Positions 9,012 to 19,276 of a stretch of 64,000 nt of DNA are shown here, in pieces. Position numbers and translations under genes: made by a program. Each line of letters starts with the position of its first letter. The first letter of the stretch is position 1. The notes under the pieces are model-generated. The model saw nothing but the letters and a program-made list of their open reading frames with translations. It was not told the DNA's origin and did no database searches. Origin of the DNA: Candidatus Nitrospira allomarina. GTDB taxonomy: Bacteria; Nitrospirota; Nitrospiria; Nitrospirales; UBA8639. The stretch is from contig NZ_CP116967.1 in NCBI RefSeq assembly GCF_032050975.1, positions 865,001 through 929,000 on the forward strand, in the 5' to 3' direction.

Positions 9012-9709
9012 AAAAATTTTTGAGAAGGACGTCCTTCCGTTCCCCCAAGAGGTTCCTGCACCGGAGGCCCCTGAACAATAGCCGCAGCCAATAGGCCAAG
9101 CATCAATACATGCAGCACCACCCCTAACCAGAGGACGTAAGGTTGCACTCCACCCTCTTCCTGAATCAAGTGAGCACGACTCGTATCATCAAGACTGGGC
9201 ATTGCCATAATTCTCTGTACCTTGTCTTTCACATGCCAGTAATACAAGTAATTCGCGCTGGCTCCTGCCAATATTCTCGATACAATTCCCACCATCACAT
9301 CCCCAGTCATAAATATAGCGAGAGCCGGGGCCACAGCGTATAACAACGCAAATAGGTACATTTTGCGATATAAAAACCAAAGAAACGAATCAAACAACGC
9401 GGCAGGCCAGTTCCAACTTAGGACGAATCGTGGACCTTGAGGGGTCTCAATATTTTCAAATTTTTCCTTGTAATACAAAAATGCCGAGCGCCACACCCAC
9501 CCGGCCTTGACTGAGAATTGAATGGATTTACTTGGACCGATGAACGTTTCCCATAATTGGGATTGAGTGGGAGGAATCCTGGTCCCGAGTCCCTCAGGAT
9601 TGGCCTCTGCCGCAGTTTCTAAGGAAGGTGAACCAAGCGCTTGTCCACACTGCAAACAAAAGTTCGCTGTATCGGGATTTTCTTGTAAACAGGAAGGACA
9701 AGGGCGCAT
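9008..9709 (-). CDS. Zinc-ribbon membrane protein with a DUF2628-like core
   Basis: 233 residues. The N-terminus is a zinc ribbon (MRPCPSCLQEN ... FCLQCG). A linker follows, then a segment FLSWNWPAALF-like (FVLSWNWPAALFD) with aromatic residues typical of DUF2628 proteins, and about three membrane helices (near 110-130, 135-150 and 193-213). The family has no known activity; the zinc ribbon suggests protein-protein binding at the inner membrane face. Its stop overlaps the end of the opposing gene by four bases. Confidence 0.7.
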   Translation of the reverse strand: MRPCPSCLQENPDTANFCLQCGQALGSPSLETAAEANPEGLGTRIPPTQSQLWETFIGPSKSIQFSVKAGWVWRSAFLYYKEKFENIETPQGPRFVLSWNWPAALFDSFLWFLYRKMYLFALLYAVAPALAIFMTGDVMVGIVSRILAGASANYLYYWHVKDKVQRIMAMPSLDDTSRAHLIQEEGGVQPYVLWLGVVLHVLMLGLLAAAIVQGPPVQEPLGGTEGRPSQKFF

Positions 9710-9919
9710 AGTGGTCGTTTATAGCATCCCAACTACACCCGCACAAGTTCTGCCTGGTAGCAGAAAATCACTCGACAGCATCTGAATCCTTTTCACCCAT
9801 CATTAAGGCTTAGCAATGAACATTTCGACTCACTCTCACTTTTTGATCAAGCATGTTATACATCATACGATTAAGATCGCGAAGAGACATTTTTGGATAA
9901 TCGACCTCATGTATGCTCT

Positions 9920-10474
9920 CTAGGATAATCCACAATTGTGGCACTGGGCGGGAACATATGAAATCTGAGCCGGAATCCTCCCCACCAATCGCTTCAGACA
10001 CCCCCGACAAAATGGCCCCTGCACCATGGACTGGACTTGATCATCCTCTACATCTTCGTTCGGAACTACTCCCGTTTGAAACCAAATCGAATCGCTAAGC
10101 GTAAAACGAAGGCCTTTCCAAATGATCGACCTGGGTCGAGGGTCGGTTCTGCCCAGGTGAAAAACTGAATCTTCAAAGGATGCAAGTCCATCAACAGAAG
10201 GTTCTCCTTTATGAAAACATTTATGAAATTGCTGGAAGTATGCCCCGGCTTTGACCCCTAAAACCTTCCTAAAATAGACCTGCTGCTCCAGACGAAAAAA
10301 TTTAGCTTGAATGGTCTTCAGCTCTCTGACGTCCACCACTTCTAAGCGCCCTCGAATACGACCAGAAAGTTCTTTCAGTATCTGGAGAAATGAACCATGT
10401 GTTTTCCCTAATACCCAAAATTGATAGCTCAGAAGCACGACGACCATCCATAAGAGAATTAACATCAATTCCAT
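9920..10474 (-). CDS. Membrane-anchored hypothetical protein with a C-terminal zinc ribbon
   Basis: 184 residues. One N-terminal membrane helix (LILLWMVVVLLSYQFWVL), then a basic helical stretch (LKELSGRIRGRLEVVDV, KAKFFRLEQQVYFRK-like), and a C-terminal pair CRGCL ... CHNCG that would bind zinc. I do not recognise the family. It is divergent from the pentapeptide-repeat gene. The 210 bases between this gene and 9709 hold only a short frame whose end (IHEVDYPKMSLRDLNRMMY) looks weakly coding but has no convincing start. Confidence 0.6.
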   Translation of the reverse strand: MELMLILLWMVVVLLSYQFWVLGKTHGSFLQILKELSGRIRGRLEVVDVRELKTIQAKFFRLEQQVYFRKVLGVKAGAYFQQFHKCFHKGEPSVDGLASFEDSVFHLGRTDPRPRSIIWKGLRFTLSDSIWFQTGVVPNEDVEDDQVQSMVQGPFCRGCLKRLVGRIPAQISYVPAQCHNCGLS

Positions 10475-10723
10475 ATCACTTCACCAGATGTCTCGTTCTT
10501 GCAATGTCCATAATTAAAAAGCTTTGAGTTATCCTTTGATTCGTGTTTCACGGCCACAGGGCCGCAGTAAATGTATACCATAATTAGGTTTTCTTGATGC
10601 CTTTAGACCCTCATTTTGGACTGGACCCTTGGTGTCATTTTCGCTAAGGTTTAATCATGCCCTATAGACCATTGTTCCCTTTTAACGCATTTTTATTCTG
10701 TTGTCTTTTCGTGGTATTTCTCC

Positions 10724-11398
10724 ATGGCAGCGATTGAAGATAGTCCCTTAAAGCCTCCTCTCAACGAGGTTGAAGAGGACCGGGCACTTCTTCTCCACAC
10801 GCATAGGAACTGGAGACGATCCCTGCAAGCTGGAATCAGGGAAAATGGACAATCTGAAGACGCCCAATCTACCCATTCCACTCCACCAAGTTCTCAAGAT
10901 TTTTTTCAAATTGACCTGCGTGAGGCCGATTTCCGACACCAGGATCTTCGAAATGCCAATTTTCAAGAAGCCTACCTCCCTGGGGCGAATTTTGAGGGAG
11001 CGAACCTGCGTGGCGCCAATTTTCAAGGAGCGAATCTGCGAAGTGTCCGTTTCACAGGCGCCCAATTAGCCTGGGCGAATTTTTCACAAGCCGATCTTAT
11101 ATGGGCGGATTTCCAACAAGCGGAACTTCAAGGAACCGACTTCCAACATGCCACGCTTCGCGGCGCTACCTTCGTTCGTGCACATATTCGGGGGGGGAAT
11201 TTTTTTTCATCGGACTGCTCTTGGGCTGATTTTCGCGACACTGACTTGCATGAGAGTGATTTTCAGAAGGCCAATCTCAATGGAACGACCTTCATCAATG
11301 CCCAGACAACCGGCGCTAATTTCCAAAGTAGTCTTGGTTTTTTCAATTCTCCAATGACGGATTCTTCACCTCCCTCTGGGGATCCTCTTTTCCCTTAA
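10724..11398 (+). CDS. Pentapeptide-repeat protein
   Basis: 224 residues. From about residue 63 to 205 the protein is a run of five-residue repeats of the A(D/N)Lxx / A(D/N)FxG type (ANFEG, ANLRG, ANFQG, ANLRS, ADLIW, ADFQQ), which fold as a right-handed quadrilateral beta-helix. There is no signal peptide. Such proteins range from gyrase protectors (Qnr/MfpA) to structural or unknown roles; phenylalanine-rich repeats alone do not decide between them. The first 60 residues are polar and probably disordered or a short adaptor. Confidence 0.88.
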   Translation: MAAIEDSPLKPPLNEVEEDRALLLHTHRNWRRSLQAGIRENGQSEDAQSTHSTPPSSQDFFQIDLREADFRHQDLRNANFQEAYLPGANFEGANLRGANFQGANLRSVRFTGAQLAWANFSQADLIWADFQQAELQGTDFQHATLRGATFVRAHIRGGNFFSSDCSWADFRDTDLHESDFQKANLNGTTFINAQTTGANFQSSLGFFNSPMTDSSPPSGDPLFP

Positions 11399-11478
11399 GA
11401 GGCTTTCATATTGTTCAATTCGGGAATCAGTCGCCTCCTTGATTTGACATCCCACATTCACGAAAAGTATCAGTCCTC

Positions 11479-13101
11479 CTAATCTACGACTGGACCAGAT
11501 GGTTGAAAAAAATTACGCAAGACCACATTCCGTTGGGGTTCACGCAATTTGGCCAAGGCTCGTTCCTCAATTTGTCGAATGCGTTCTCGGGTCACAGAGA
11601 ATTCAAGACCGATCTCTTCAAGAGTAGCATCTTCAAGCTCTCCAATGCCAAAGCGTCGCCGAATAATATGTGCCTCCCGAGGCGTTAAAGTCCTTAACAA
11701 GGAAGTCACTTTTTCCTGGAGATCCACCCGTTCCGCTGAATAGCATGGAGAAACGGCTGTAGGATCTTGCAAGAGATCAGAGAGCGGCGAACCATCTTCA
11801 TCGCCCATGGGAGTTTCGAGTGACAGAGTCCCTTTTGTCGCTTCCAACATCGTGGACAATTTATCCAATGGGATATCCACCGCGCCGCTGAGCTCCTCCA
11901 ACTTCGGTTCACGCCCCAATTGCACCGCTAAACGGTCCAGCGTTCGTCGCACCCGAGTCAGCACATCACACACGTGCACCGGGATCCGCACAGTTCTTGA
12001 TTGATCGGCCAATGCCCTCGTTACCGCCTGCCGAATCCACCACGTCGCATAGGTGCTAAATTTATAGCCTCGTTGATACTCAAAACGGTCCACTGCACGC
12101 ATCAGGCCGATATTGCCTTCCTGTATGAGGTCCAGTAAATCGAGGCCTCGATTCACATAACGCTTGGCAACACTAACCACCAGGCGTAAGTTTGCCTCCA
12201 ACATCGCTTCCTTGGCGAAGTGCAGGCGAATTTTAGCTTGATCTAAGCGCTGAACCCGTGCGAGGAATTCTGAAAAGCACAGGCGCAAAACTTCTTGCTC
12301 CAAATATACGAGGTGTTCTCCAGCCTCCAGGGTGGAGCGATGGGAACCTGAGATTACCTCCACTCCAGGGGTTGTGGCGGGTAAATAATTGCGACCCGCC
12401 TTACGTGTTCGCTCATCTCCATTTAAAATATCTTGAGAGGATATTCCTAATCGTTTCAATACTTCAGTAAGTTGGCGTTCCGTTGCCCGTATGCGGCTTT
12501 CCACCTGTTTGGTAAATCCAGGATGCCAATTCACTCCTTCAAGACTTTGCCATATTTTTTTTCGGGCTTGCATGGAGACCGAAGCGCCTTGCTTACATCC
12601 GGATGCATTTTCCTTGTCCATCATGAATTGAACACATTGACAAAGTTGGCTCAGCTGCTGAATTACTCGTTGGCGAAATTCTTCATCCTCTTGCTGTTCG
12701 GTTTGAATATCCGGAATGTCAGGTTCTTCCTCCGATTCAGTCTCCACATCACCTTCTTTTTCCTTTTGAACAATATGTTTGGCCAGAATTTCGCCATTCA
12801 ACAAGCGTATACGTTGTTCTTGAAGATAGTCCAAGGTCATAGGGAGTGAGTATAGAATCTCCAACATACTTCGCCGGGCTTCCTCAATTTTCTTGCACAA
12901 ACGAACTTCGCCCTCCCGGTCAAGTAATGACACTTGCCCTATTTCCTTTAGGTATAGGGGAAGTTGCTTGTCACTCATTCCTGACGAACGGTCCACTTCA
13001 GGAGAGCTGCCGCCGGACAAGACAGGACGACGGTCCTGCTTTTTCACGCGTTTAATGGAACCATTCCAGGAAGGTTTCTGCTCCGATACAGATGGGCTCA
13101 T
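11479..13101 (-). CDS. RpoD-like sigma-70 family RNA polymerase sigma factor
   Basis: 540 residues. Region 1.2 ([23 protein letters not shown]) follows a short basic N-terminus. A non-conserved acidic insert spans about residues 120-250. Then come region 2 ([42 protein letters not shown]), region 3 ([11 protein letters not shown]) and region 4 ([17 protein letters not shown], the helix-turn-helix [20 protein letters not shown]). The C-terminus reads [14 protein letters not shown] instead of the usual RHPxRSxxLR tail, and region 1.1 is short. It may therefore be a second, group-2 type sigma factor and not the housekeeping one; the rpoD symbol is withheld. Confidence 0.92.
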   Translation of the reverse strand: MSPSVSEQKPSWNGSIKRVKKQDRRPVLSGGSSPEVDRSSGMSDKQLPLYLKEIGQVSLLDREGEVRLCKKIEEARRSMLEILYSLPMTLDYLQEQRIRLLNGEILAKHIVQKEKEGDVETESEEEPDIPDIQTEQQEDEEFRQRVIQQLSQLCQCVQFMMDKENASGCKQGASVSMQARKKIWQSLEGVNWHPGFTKQVESRIRATERQLTEVLKRLGISSQDILNGDERTRKAGRNYLPATTPGVEVISGSHRSTLEAGEHLVYLEQEVLRLCFSEFLARVQRLDQAKIRLHFAKEAMLEANLRLVVSVAKRYVNRGLDLLDLIQEGNIGLMRAVDRFEYQRGYKFSTYATWWIRQAVTRALADQSRTVRIPVHVCDVLTRVRRTLDRLAVQLGREPKLEELSGAVDIPLDKLSTMLEATKGTLSLETPMGDEDGSPLSDLLQDPTAVSPCYSAERVDLQEKVTSLLRTLTPREAHIIRRRFGIGELEDATLEEIGLEFSVTRERIRQIEERALAKLREPQRNVVLRNFFQPSGPVVD

Positions 13102-13141
13102 AGCTGGTCTCCCTTCAATTGAACGTTCTCAGATCATCTGA

Positions 13142-13693
13142 CCATGTGGTTAAGAGGCATTGGTACCCCGTGAACCTTATTGGTCACCTCTTATGAATCA
13201 GCAAAGGGAGTGCCACTGAAAAAGCTTTGTCGAATGCTGCACATTGATTATCGTTAATGCTGACTCCTTTCCAAAAATGAAGAACATAATCCCTTATAGA
13301 TGAAAAGCTTCATTGAAAACGTCGAAGCTGTTTACGACCTCTGAAAAACATCATGAAATAGATTGGTCAGTATCAGCGTTTTACTAGCTTTTTTCTGTAA
13401 TGTTTTGGCAAGGAAACTGACAAAGCATTCAATAGCCTTCTCCAAGTCTTTACCCTTTAAGTCGAAAAATGCCTGAAGTTCGTCACCACTCACAGGTCTT
13501 CAAAGAAGTTGAGACGAGGAAAGAGATTCTTGGCTTGGGTATGGGATTTTGTTACAGTCCGCGCGGTTTATCGGGGAAATAGCTGAAGTTATTCCACATT
13601 ACTGATTCGATCTTGAGTTCCAACAATCAAATTGAAGTGGACGGGCCCGATATAAATCTTAAAAGAAAAGCCTTTGGCATGAGAGGAGAGACG
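13142..13693. other. Intergenic stretch between the sigma-factor gene and mlaA
   Basis: About 550 bases, AT-rich, between divergent genes. I find no convincing ORF, RNA gene or repeat. It must carry the promoters of both genes. The only local feature is the ribosome-binding site AGAGGAGAG just before the mlaA start. Confidence 0.5.
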
Positions 13694-14563
13694 ATGCGAT
13701 TGTCCATCTGGGTAATTCTATGCCTCGCGGTAGGACTTGGTGGGTGTGCGGGAAAGTCCAAATCCACGAAGACCCAGGATGGAATGGAAACCGGACCTGA
13801 CATTCAGATCGCTGAATTTGAGGAGGGACTCAACGCTGAAGGCGAAGAGGAAGGGGATGATAACGAATTTTTTGATCCTTTTGACGAGTCTGGCGATTCC
13901 CAGAACAAGGACTATGATCCATTTGAACCTGTTAATTCTGCCGTTTTTGAATTTAATTACCGGTTGGACAAATACGTGGTGAAACCGGTTGCCAAAGTTT
14001 ACAATTTCTTTATCCCTCCCGATGTCCAGCAAAGCTTCTCAAATGTGTTTCAGAATATTCGCTTTGTCCCGAGATTATTGAACAACCTTTTTCAAGCAAA
14101 GTTTCAGGGAGCTGGCATTGAGCTGAGCCGATTCCTTATCAATTCAACACTTGGGGTCGGGGGATTGTTCGATCCGGCTGGAATTATGTTCGAGTTGGAG
14201 ACTCCGCAAGAGGATCTTGGGCAAACCTTAGGAACTTATGGCGTCCCACCTGGACCGTTCCTCATGATTCCGCTCCTTGGCCCCTTCACCTTACGAGATG
14301 GAATTGGATTCATCGGCGACTCTTTCCTTGACCCTTTTAATTGGCTAGTCCTTCCTTTTATTGAAATTGCTGACGCTCCGCGGTTGGTCCAACACGATAT
14401 GACCGTCACATTTTCGCGGCTTGGAATGGTCGCCGGCGAAACGGTGAATCTCCGTGCACTCACGCTGGAAAAATTTCAAGGCGTTGAGGAAGGCACGCTC
14501 GATTTGTATGGTGCCGTCCGAAATGGGTATCTACAGCAACGGCTGAAGGCCATTCAGGAATAG
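13694..14563 (+). CDS. mlaA: MlaA/VacJ-family outer-membrane lipoprotein
   Basis: 289 residues from the ATG at 13694, chosen because GGAGAG precedes it and because it begins a lipoprotein signal (MRLSIWVILCLAVGLGGC, lipobox LGGC). A long acidic spacer follows (EEGEEGDDNEFFDPFDE-like), then the MlaA core: YDPFEPVNSAVFEFNY, FVPRLLNNLFQ, INSTLGVGGLFDPAG, DLGQTLGTYGVPPGPFLMIPLLGP. MlaA pulls mislocalised phospholipid from the outer leaflet and passes it to the periplasmic MlaC shuttle. No other mla gene is next to it here. The acidic spacer of about 60 residues is longer than in E. coli MlaA. Confidence 0.92.
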   Translation: MRLSIWVILCLAVGLGGCAGKSKSTKTQDGMETGPDIQIAEFEEGLNAEGEEEGDDNEFFDPFDESGDSQNKDYDPFEPVNSAVFEFNYRLDKYVVKPVAKVYNFFIPPDVQQSFSNVFQNIRFVPRLLNNLFQAKFQGAGIELSRFLINSTLGVGGLFDPAGIMFELETPQEDLGQTLGTYGVPPGPFLMIPLLGPFTLRDGIGFIGDSFLDPFNWLVLPFIEIADAPRLVQHDMTVTFSRLGMVAGETVNLRALTLEKFQGVEEGTLDLYGAVRNGYLQQRLKAIQE

Positions 14564-14603
14564 TTTACTAGCCCATCATCTTTGTCCTCGCAGCAGCAAC
14601 CAC

Positions 14604-14640
14604 TTTAAGAGTTTATAGACTCTTGAATTTTCTTTTTCTC
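14604..14640 (+). terminator. Probable rho-independent terminator after mlaA
   Basis: TTTAAGAGT pairs with ACTCTTGAA (one T-G pair) around the loop TTATAG, followed by TTTTCTTTTTC. The stem is A/T-rich, so it may be weak. Confidence 0.5.
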
Positions 14641-14749
14641 CGCTGACTTCTATCCATTGCCCCGACACCTTTTCTCTCCAAGACAGGAGAGGAAAAAACG
14701 GGTATCATACCCAAAGGAGAAACGGTTTTCGCAATAAAATCTTTTCATT

Positions 14750-15895
14750 ATGCACAACCAGCAGATATCCCAACTACCGCCCTCCAGCCATCCCCCAACT
14801 GGTCGATTCTTGTTGACCACCGCAGCATTTATCATAGTTGTAGCTGGGATGCGGGCTGCAGAGCCCATTCTGGTCCCTCTTATTGTCTCAATATTTCTTG
14901 CCATTATTAGTGCATCACCAGTCTTTTGGCTTCAACAGAAAGGTATACCCTCGCCATTGGCGGTGTTTGGTGTCGTCCTAGGAGTTCTCAGTGTGGGGGT
15001 TGTGTTTATTCTGATTATTGGGACATCCCTGGATGACTTCTCTGAAGCCATTCCACGTTACCAAGCTCGCCTGACCCAAGAAATCGAGCCCATGATCCAT
15101 TGGATTCAGGAGTTGGGTTTCCAACTTGATAAAGGCATATTACTGAAATCTATCGATCCGGGTGCTTCAATGAGGCTGGTAGCCAAAATGTTGTCCGGGT
15201 TGGGAAACGTGCTCACAAATTCTTTTTTAATTTTCCTCACCGTCATTTTCATCTTATTTGAGGCGTCCAGCTTCGAAAAGAAAGTAGGAACAGCCTTCGG
15301 AGATCCGAAAGGCACTTTCTCCCAGGCCCAAAAAATAACGGACGCCGTCAATAATTATTTAGCTATCAAAACCGTTGTCAGCCTTGGAACGGGTGTGATT
15401 GTCGCGTTGTGGGTGTGGGCCTTAGGGATTGATTTTCCCCTTATCTGGGGACTTCTGGCATTTTTGCTGAACTTTATTCCAAACCTCGGGTCAATCATTG
15501 CAGCAGTCCCGCCAATGCTATTGGGCTATATTCAATTTGGCATTGGACACCTGTTCCTGGTAGCCGCGGGGTATGTAGCCGTCAACTTGATCTTCGGTAA
15601 TGTAGTGGAACCCAAACTTATGGGGAGGAAGCTGAACCTTTCCACTCTTGTTGTCTTTCTCTCCTTGGTCTTTTGGGGGTGGGTGTGGGGACCGGTTGGA
15701 ATGTTGCTTTCTGTTCCCATGACCATGGTGGTGAAAATTGCCTTGGAAAGCAGCCCCTCGACCCGTTGGATCAGTATCTTGTTAGATTCTGAGGCTTCCG
15801 CTGTCCAATCCGTAAACACTAATTCCCAGGAGCCTCAACCGGATGCTTCTTCTTCCGAGTCAAAACATGCCGGTTCGGTTTCCCTCCATACCTGA
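14750..15895 (+). CDS. AI-2E family transporter (PerM/TqsA-type permease)
   Basis: 381 residues with about eight membrane helices in the order usual for the family: two near the N-terminus (FLLTTAAFIIVVAGM, LVPLIVSIFLAIISA), a third near 80-100, a soluble amphipathic middle, then a C-terminal bundle with FLLNFIPNLGSIIAAVPP and NLIFGNVVEPKLMG, both family hallmarks. Members export small molecules or ions (autoinducer-2 in TqsA, sodium/proton antiport in others); the cargo is unknown. A polar C-terminal tail of about 40 residues extends into the cytoplasm. Confidence 0.92.
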   Translation: MHNQQISQLPPSSHPPTGRFLLTTAAFIIVVAGMRAAEPILVPLIVSIFLAIISASPVFWLQQKGIPSPLAVFGVVLGVLSVGVVFILIIGTSLDDFSEAIPRYQARLTQEIEPMIHWIQELGFQLDKGILLKSIDPGASMRLVAKMLSGLGNVLTNSFLIFLTVIFILFEASSFEKKVGTAFGDPKGTFSQAQKITDAVNNYLAIKTVVSLGTGVIVALWVWALGIDFPLIWGLLAFLLNFIPNLGSIIAAVPPMLLGYIQFGIGHLFLVAAGYVAVNLIFGNVVEPKLMGRKLNLSTLVVFLSLVFWGWVWGPVGMLLSVPMTMVVKIALESSPSTRWISILLDSEASAVQSVNTNSQEPQPDASSSESKHAGSVSLHT

Positions 15896-16097
15896 GCCAT
15901 ACAAACTAAGGATAGACTGCGTCTCCCATTTTCCCTGGGTTGACCTCACAACATGCAATTAGCCATTTATCACACAACAAAACACGTCACCTTCTACACA
16001 GACACAACAGTCAGATCAATCATGGTTGTAGGTCAATCCTGGCAGGCTGTTTGCCTTGTGACCCCATCCTGAAAAAACCACAGATTCAGATGCCAAA

Positions 16098-17591
16098 ATG
16101 GCTATAGTTATGAATTCGAAACAGGTATCAAAAATTTTGTTAATCCAGGCGCTTGAACAATCAGACCCACAAGGACGATACATCTCACACTCCACCAGAC
16201 AGCGAGCCAGCCAACACGCAAAAAAAAGTTTGCCCCACGAACCACCCTCATCAGCAGAGAGCTCTATCCAATTTTTCACCAATCGAGCGGAATCTCTCTG
16301 GAATTTTCTCTCCACTTCTTACCCTATGATCACGGAATCGTTTCGAGGCGCTCAGGCTACAATTCCATATACCATAGTGACGATACCGGCCTTTGTTGTC
16401 GGCTTGTTTATCAATGGGCTCGGTACGACCCAACGAATCAATCTCTTAAACTTTCCACTCTTGATTCTGCTTTTGTGGAATTTGGGAACTTATGCGGGTA
16501 CCATTCTGCCGCCGCTGCTGGGAAAGGACCTAACCGGGCCGCTTCTCCGTCACCTGGCCAAAGGATTTGCCACCGTAACGGAATGGTTGGGGAAAGGACC
16601 ATGGCCAAAAACTGCTTTACCTGGAGGTGCGGTCAGAGAATGGATTCTTCAATCTTCCGAACGATTTATGAACCTGTGGTGGAGGCACCGGCATCCCGTC
16701 ATTGTCAGTCGCGCTCGTCATCTGCTGCATATTGGATCAGCCTGTCTGGCCTTTGGCATCATCCTCAGTATGTACGTCCGTGGACTAGTTCTAGATTATC
16801 AAGCCACGTGGGAAAGCACCTTCTTATCAGCGGCACAGGTGCATACGATCCTATACGGACTCTTGGGACCAGCAGCCTGGCTTCTGGGTTTTCCCTTTCC
16901 ATCAGCCGAAGACCTTGCACATCTTCAAGCTCCAGCCCAGGGCTCTGCTGCTCAGTGGATTCACATGTGGGCACTGACGGCCTTTGTGAGTATCGTCATA
17001 CCTCGGGTAACCCTGGCCTGGTTATCCGCACGATTCGCACACAAAGCCGCGCAATCCTTCACGCTCCCTCTCGATGAGCCGTACTATCTGCAACTGCTGA
17101 GTACTGAACGCGGACAAGGCATCCAAATTGATATTGTGCCCTATAGCTATCAACCTTCTCCGGCGGCTTTAGATTGCTTGGGACAATGCCTCCTGGATCT
17201 CATTGGCAATCAAGCGACCTTGCATTGGAGTGACCCCCTTCCTTATGGGCAGACAAGCGTTACCTGGTTGCAGGCAACCGCCTCACCTCAAACGGTGGTT
17301 CTTCTCTGTAATTTGGCGCAAACCCCGGAAGCGGAGGTGCACGGCGAACTCTTTCACATGGTTCAAGCCTCAATTGAATCCTCTAATGGACAACATCACT
17401 TACTCCTTGTTCTGGACCAGGAGCCCTATCGGCACCTTGCTGATCAGATACAAATGAGAGAACGTCAACAAACCTGGCAACGACTTGCCAACGACTACCA
17501 TCTACAAATCGTGGCCTTTGATGCCAAAGAAACATCCCGCGACCAGCTTCTGGAGAAGGCCCAAGCTGCTCTGTGGCCTTCAAAAAGGTGA
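16098..17591 (+). CDS. DUF2868-type membrane protein
   Basis: 497 residues. Four or so membrane helices are visible (about 92-112, 117-137, 208-228, 250-270, and 295-315), followed by a soluble C-terminal domain of about 190 residues with an alternating beta/alpha pattern (VVLLCNLAQTPEAE, HLLLVLDQEPYRHL). This matches DUF2868, a family normally encoded just before a DUF3482 GTPase-like protein, as it is here with six bases between. The pair is thought to act together at the membrane; the activity has not been established to my knowledge. Confidence 0.82.
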   Translation: MAIVMNSKQVSKILLIQALEQSDPQGRYISHSTRQRASQHAKKSLPHEPPSSAESSIQFFTNRAESLWNFLSTSYPMITESFRGAQATIPYTIVTIPAFVVGLFINGLGTTQRINLLNFPLLILLLWNLGTYAGTILPPLLGKDLTGPLLRHLAKGFATVTEWLGKGPWPKTALPGGAVREWILQSSERFMNLWWRHRHPVIVSRARHLLHIGSACLAFGIILSMYVRGLVLDYQATWESTFLSAAQVHTILYGLLGPAAWLLGFPFPSAEDLAHLQAPAQGSAAQWIHMWALTAFVSIVIPRVTLAWLSARFAHKAAQSFTLPLDEPYYLQLLSTERGQGIQIDIVPYSYQPSPAALDCLGQCLLDLIGNQATLHWSDPLPYGQTSVTWLQATASPQTVVLLCNLAQTPEAEVHGELFHMVQASIESSNGQHHLLLVLDQEPYRHLADQIQMRERQQTWQRLANDYHLQIVAFDAKETSRDQLLEKAQAALWPSKR

Positions 17592-17597
17592 GATGAC

Positions 17598-19040
17598 ATG
17601 ACGGTCCCTTCTTCTATCACGCTTTCACTCATTTCCCATACCAATATCGGAAAGACCACCTTGGCCCGCACTCTGTTGCGTCGCGACGTCGGACAGGTGC
17701 TCGATCAGGCCCATGTCACGCTTCAAAATGAACACTTTGTATTGTTGGAGACTTCTGATGGCTCCCGACTCAACTTGTGGGATACCCCAGGCTTTGGAAA
17801 TAGCCACAAGCTTTTGAATCGTCTTCAAGGACTCACCAACCCGATTGGGTGGATGGTGTCTCAAGTCTGGGACCGTATTGCAGACAAACCGTTTTGGTGC
17901 AGTCAGCAAGCGATCCGAAACGTCAGGGATGAAGCTGACGTGGTGTTATACCTCGTCAATGCGACAGAAGATCCATCCATGGCGGGCTATCTTCAACCTG
18001 AACTCGATCTCCTCACCTGGCTGAATAAACCCGTCATTGTGTTAGTGAATCAAACCGGTCTGATCGACCCACAACAACAGCGACAATTGGAATCCCTTTG
18101 GAAACAACACTGGGTGAATCAACGCGTCATTAAAGACGTGATGAGCTTGGATGCCTTTACGCGTTGCTGGGTTCAGGAAGGTGTGTTATGGGATCACGTC
18201 ACTCAGGTCCTGCCATCGGAAAAACACCCCACGATGAAAAAATTAGGAAAGGCCTGGTATGCCATCCATCGGCAGGTTTTTGATACATCAATGACCCATC
18301 TCACTCAACTCTTGATCGAGACCGCCATGGATGGAGAATGCCTTCCCCAAGAGCCGACGGGGTTCTCAAAAAGGCCGCAAATCAAAAATGCGATTCAGGC
18401 ACTGGACCAACGTTTAGCACAACGCATCTCCGGCGTCACCGCAGATCTTATTGAGTTACATGGGTTAACCGGCGATGCCGCGCACACACTCAAATCCAGG
18501 ATTGAAGATGTGACCGTGCCAGGTGAAAAAAAACCGTGGGAAGAAGAGACGTTCTGGGGAGCACTGGCCAGTGGCGCGGCAGCCGGATTGGCTTCGGACT
18601 TAGCCACCGGAGGACTCTCTCATGGCGCATTTACCATTGGAGGAGCGATCCTTGGAGCATTCGCCGAACGAACCTATGCCAAAAGTCAGGAAACAGGCAA
18701 TTCCAATGGGATTTCCTGGGTCCCTGCCTTTCTTGACCGGCAAACGCGAGATGCGTTGTTACGCTATTTAGCGGTGACCCATTGCGGGAGGGGACGGGGA
18801 GATTACACGGACCCAAGAGAGTTTCCCGTTTTTTGGCAACGCGCCGCCGAAAAAGTTCTTGAACAACAAAAAGACGCTCTACACCAAGTGTGGAAACTGG
18901 CTCGATCGCCACAACCCACAACCGCAATCACGGATCACCTCCAGGCCAAACTCGTTCTTCTACTCTCAAGAATGAGTCAGGAAATTTTGGGCCAATTTTA
19001 TCCCGAAGCCAAAGATTGGTTAGAAAGATCTCCGGCCTAA
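17598..19040 (+). CDS. GTPase with DUF3482 domain
   Basis: 480 residues. The G domain is at the N-terminus: P-loop SHTNIGKTTLART, switch II WDTPGFGN, and NQTG in the position of the NKxD base-specificity motif, a deviation from the canonical sequence. The C-terminal half is DUF3482, with a glycine-rich hydrophobic hairpin (ASGAAAGLASDLATGGLSHG, IGGAILGAF) that could dip into the membrane, as in GxxxG-rich dynamin-like or YcjX/YfjP-type GTPases. It is co-transcribed with the DUF2868 membrane protein. Likely a membrane-linked GTPase; role unknown. Confidence 0.85.
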   Translation: MTVPSSITLSLISHTNIGKTTLARTLLRRDVGQVLDQAHVTLQNEHFVLLETSDGSRLNLWDTPGFGNSHKLLNRLQGLTNPIGWMVSQVWDRIADKPFWCSQQAIRNVRDEADVVLYLVNATEDPSMAGYLQPELDLLTWLNKPVIVLVNQTGLIDPQQQRQLESLWKQHWVNQRVIKDVMSLDAFTRCWVQEGVLWDHVTQVLPSEKHPTMKKLGKAWYAIHRQVFDTSMTHLTQLLIETAMDGECLPQEPTGFSKRPQIKNAIQALDQRLAQRISGVTADLIELHGLTGDAAHTLKSRIEDVTVPGEKKPWEEETFWGALASGAAAGLASDLATGGLSHGAFTIGGAILGAFAERTYAKSQETGNSNGISWVPAFLDRQTRDALLRYLAVTHCGRGRGDYTDPREFPVFWQRAAEKVLEQQKDALHQVWKLARSPQPTTAITDHLQAKLVLLLSRMSQEILGQFYPEAKDWLERSPA

Positions 19041-19276
19041 CATATTCCGTTTATCTGGTTCACCCCTTTACAAATTTTTCGAGTCCATAAAGGGGAGAAC
19101 AAATGATAGGTTTTTTTCTGAGGAGTCTGAGCAAGGCTCTCTTCTTGAATTAGCTCGAGGCTAATATGAAGAAATTTGGCAAACCTTGTCAGTCCATTAA
19201 CAATTATCGCCCTACCGTTCGTTTCGAAATTACAGTATTCATGAAACTCAACCGTCTCCTTTCAAAACCACCCGGA

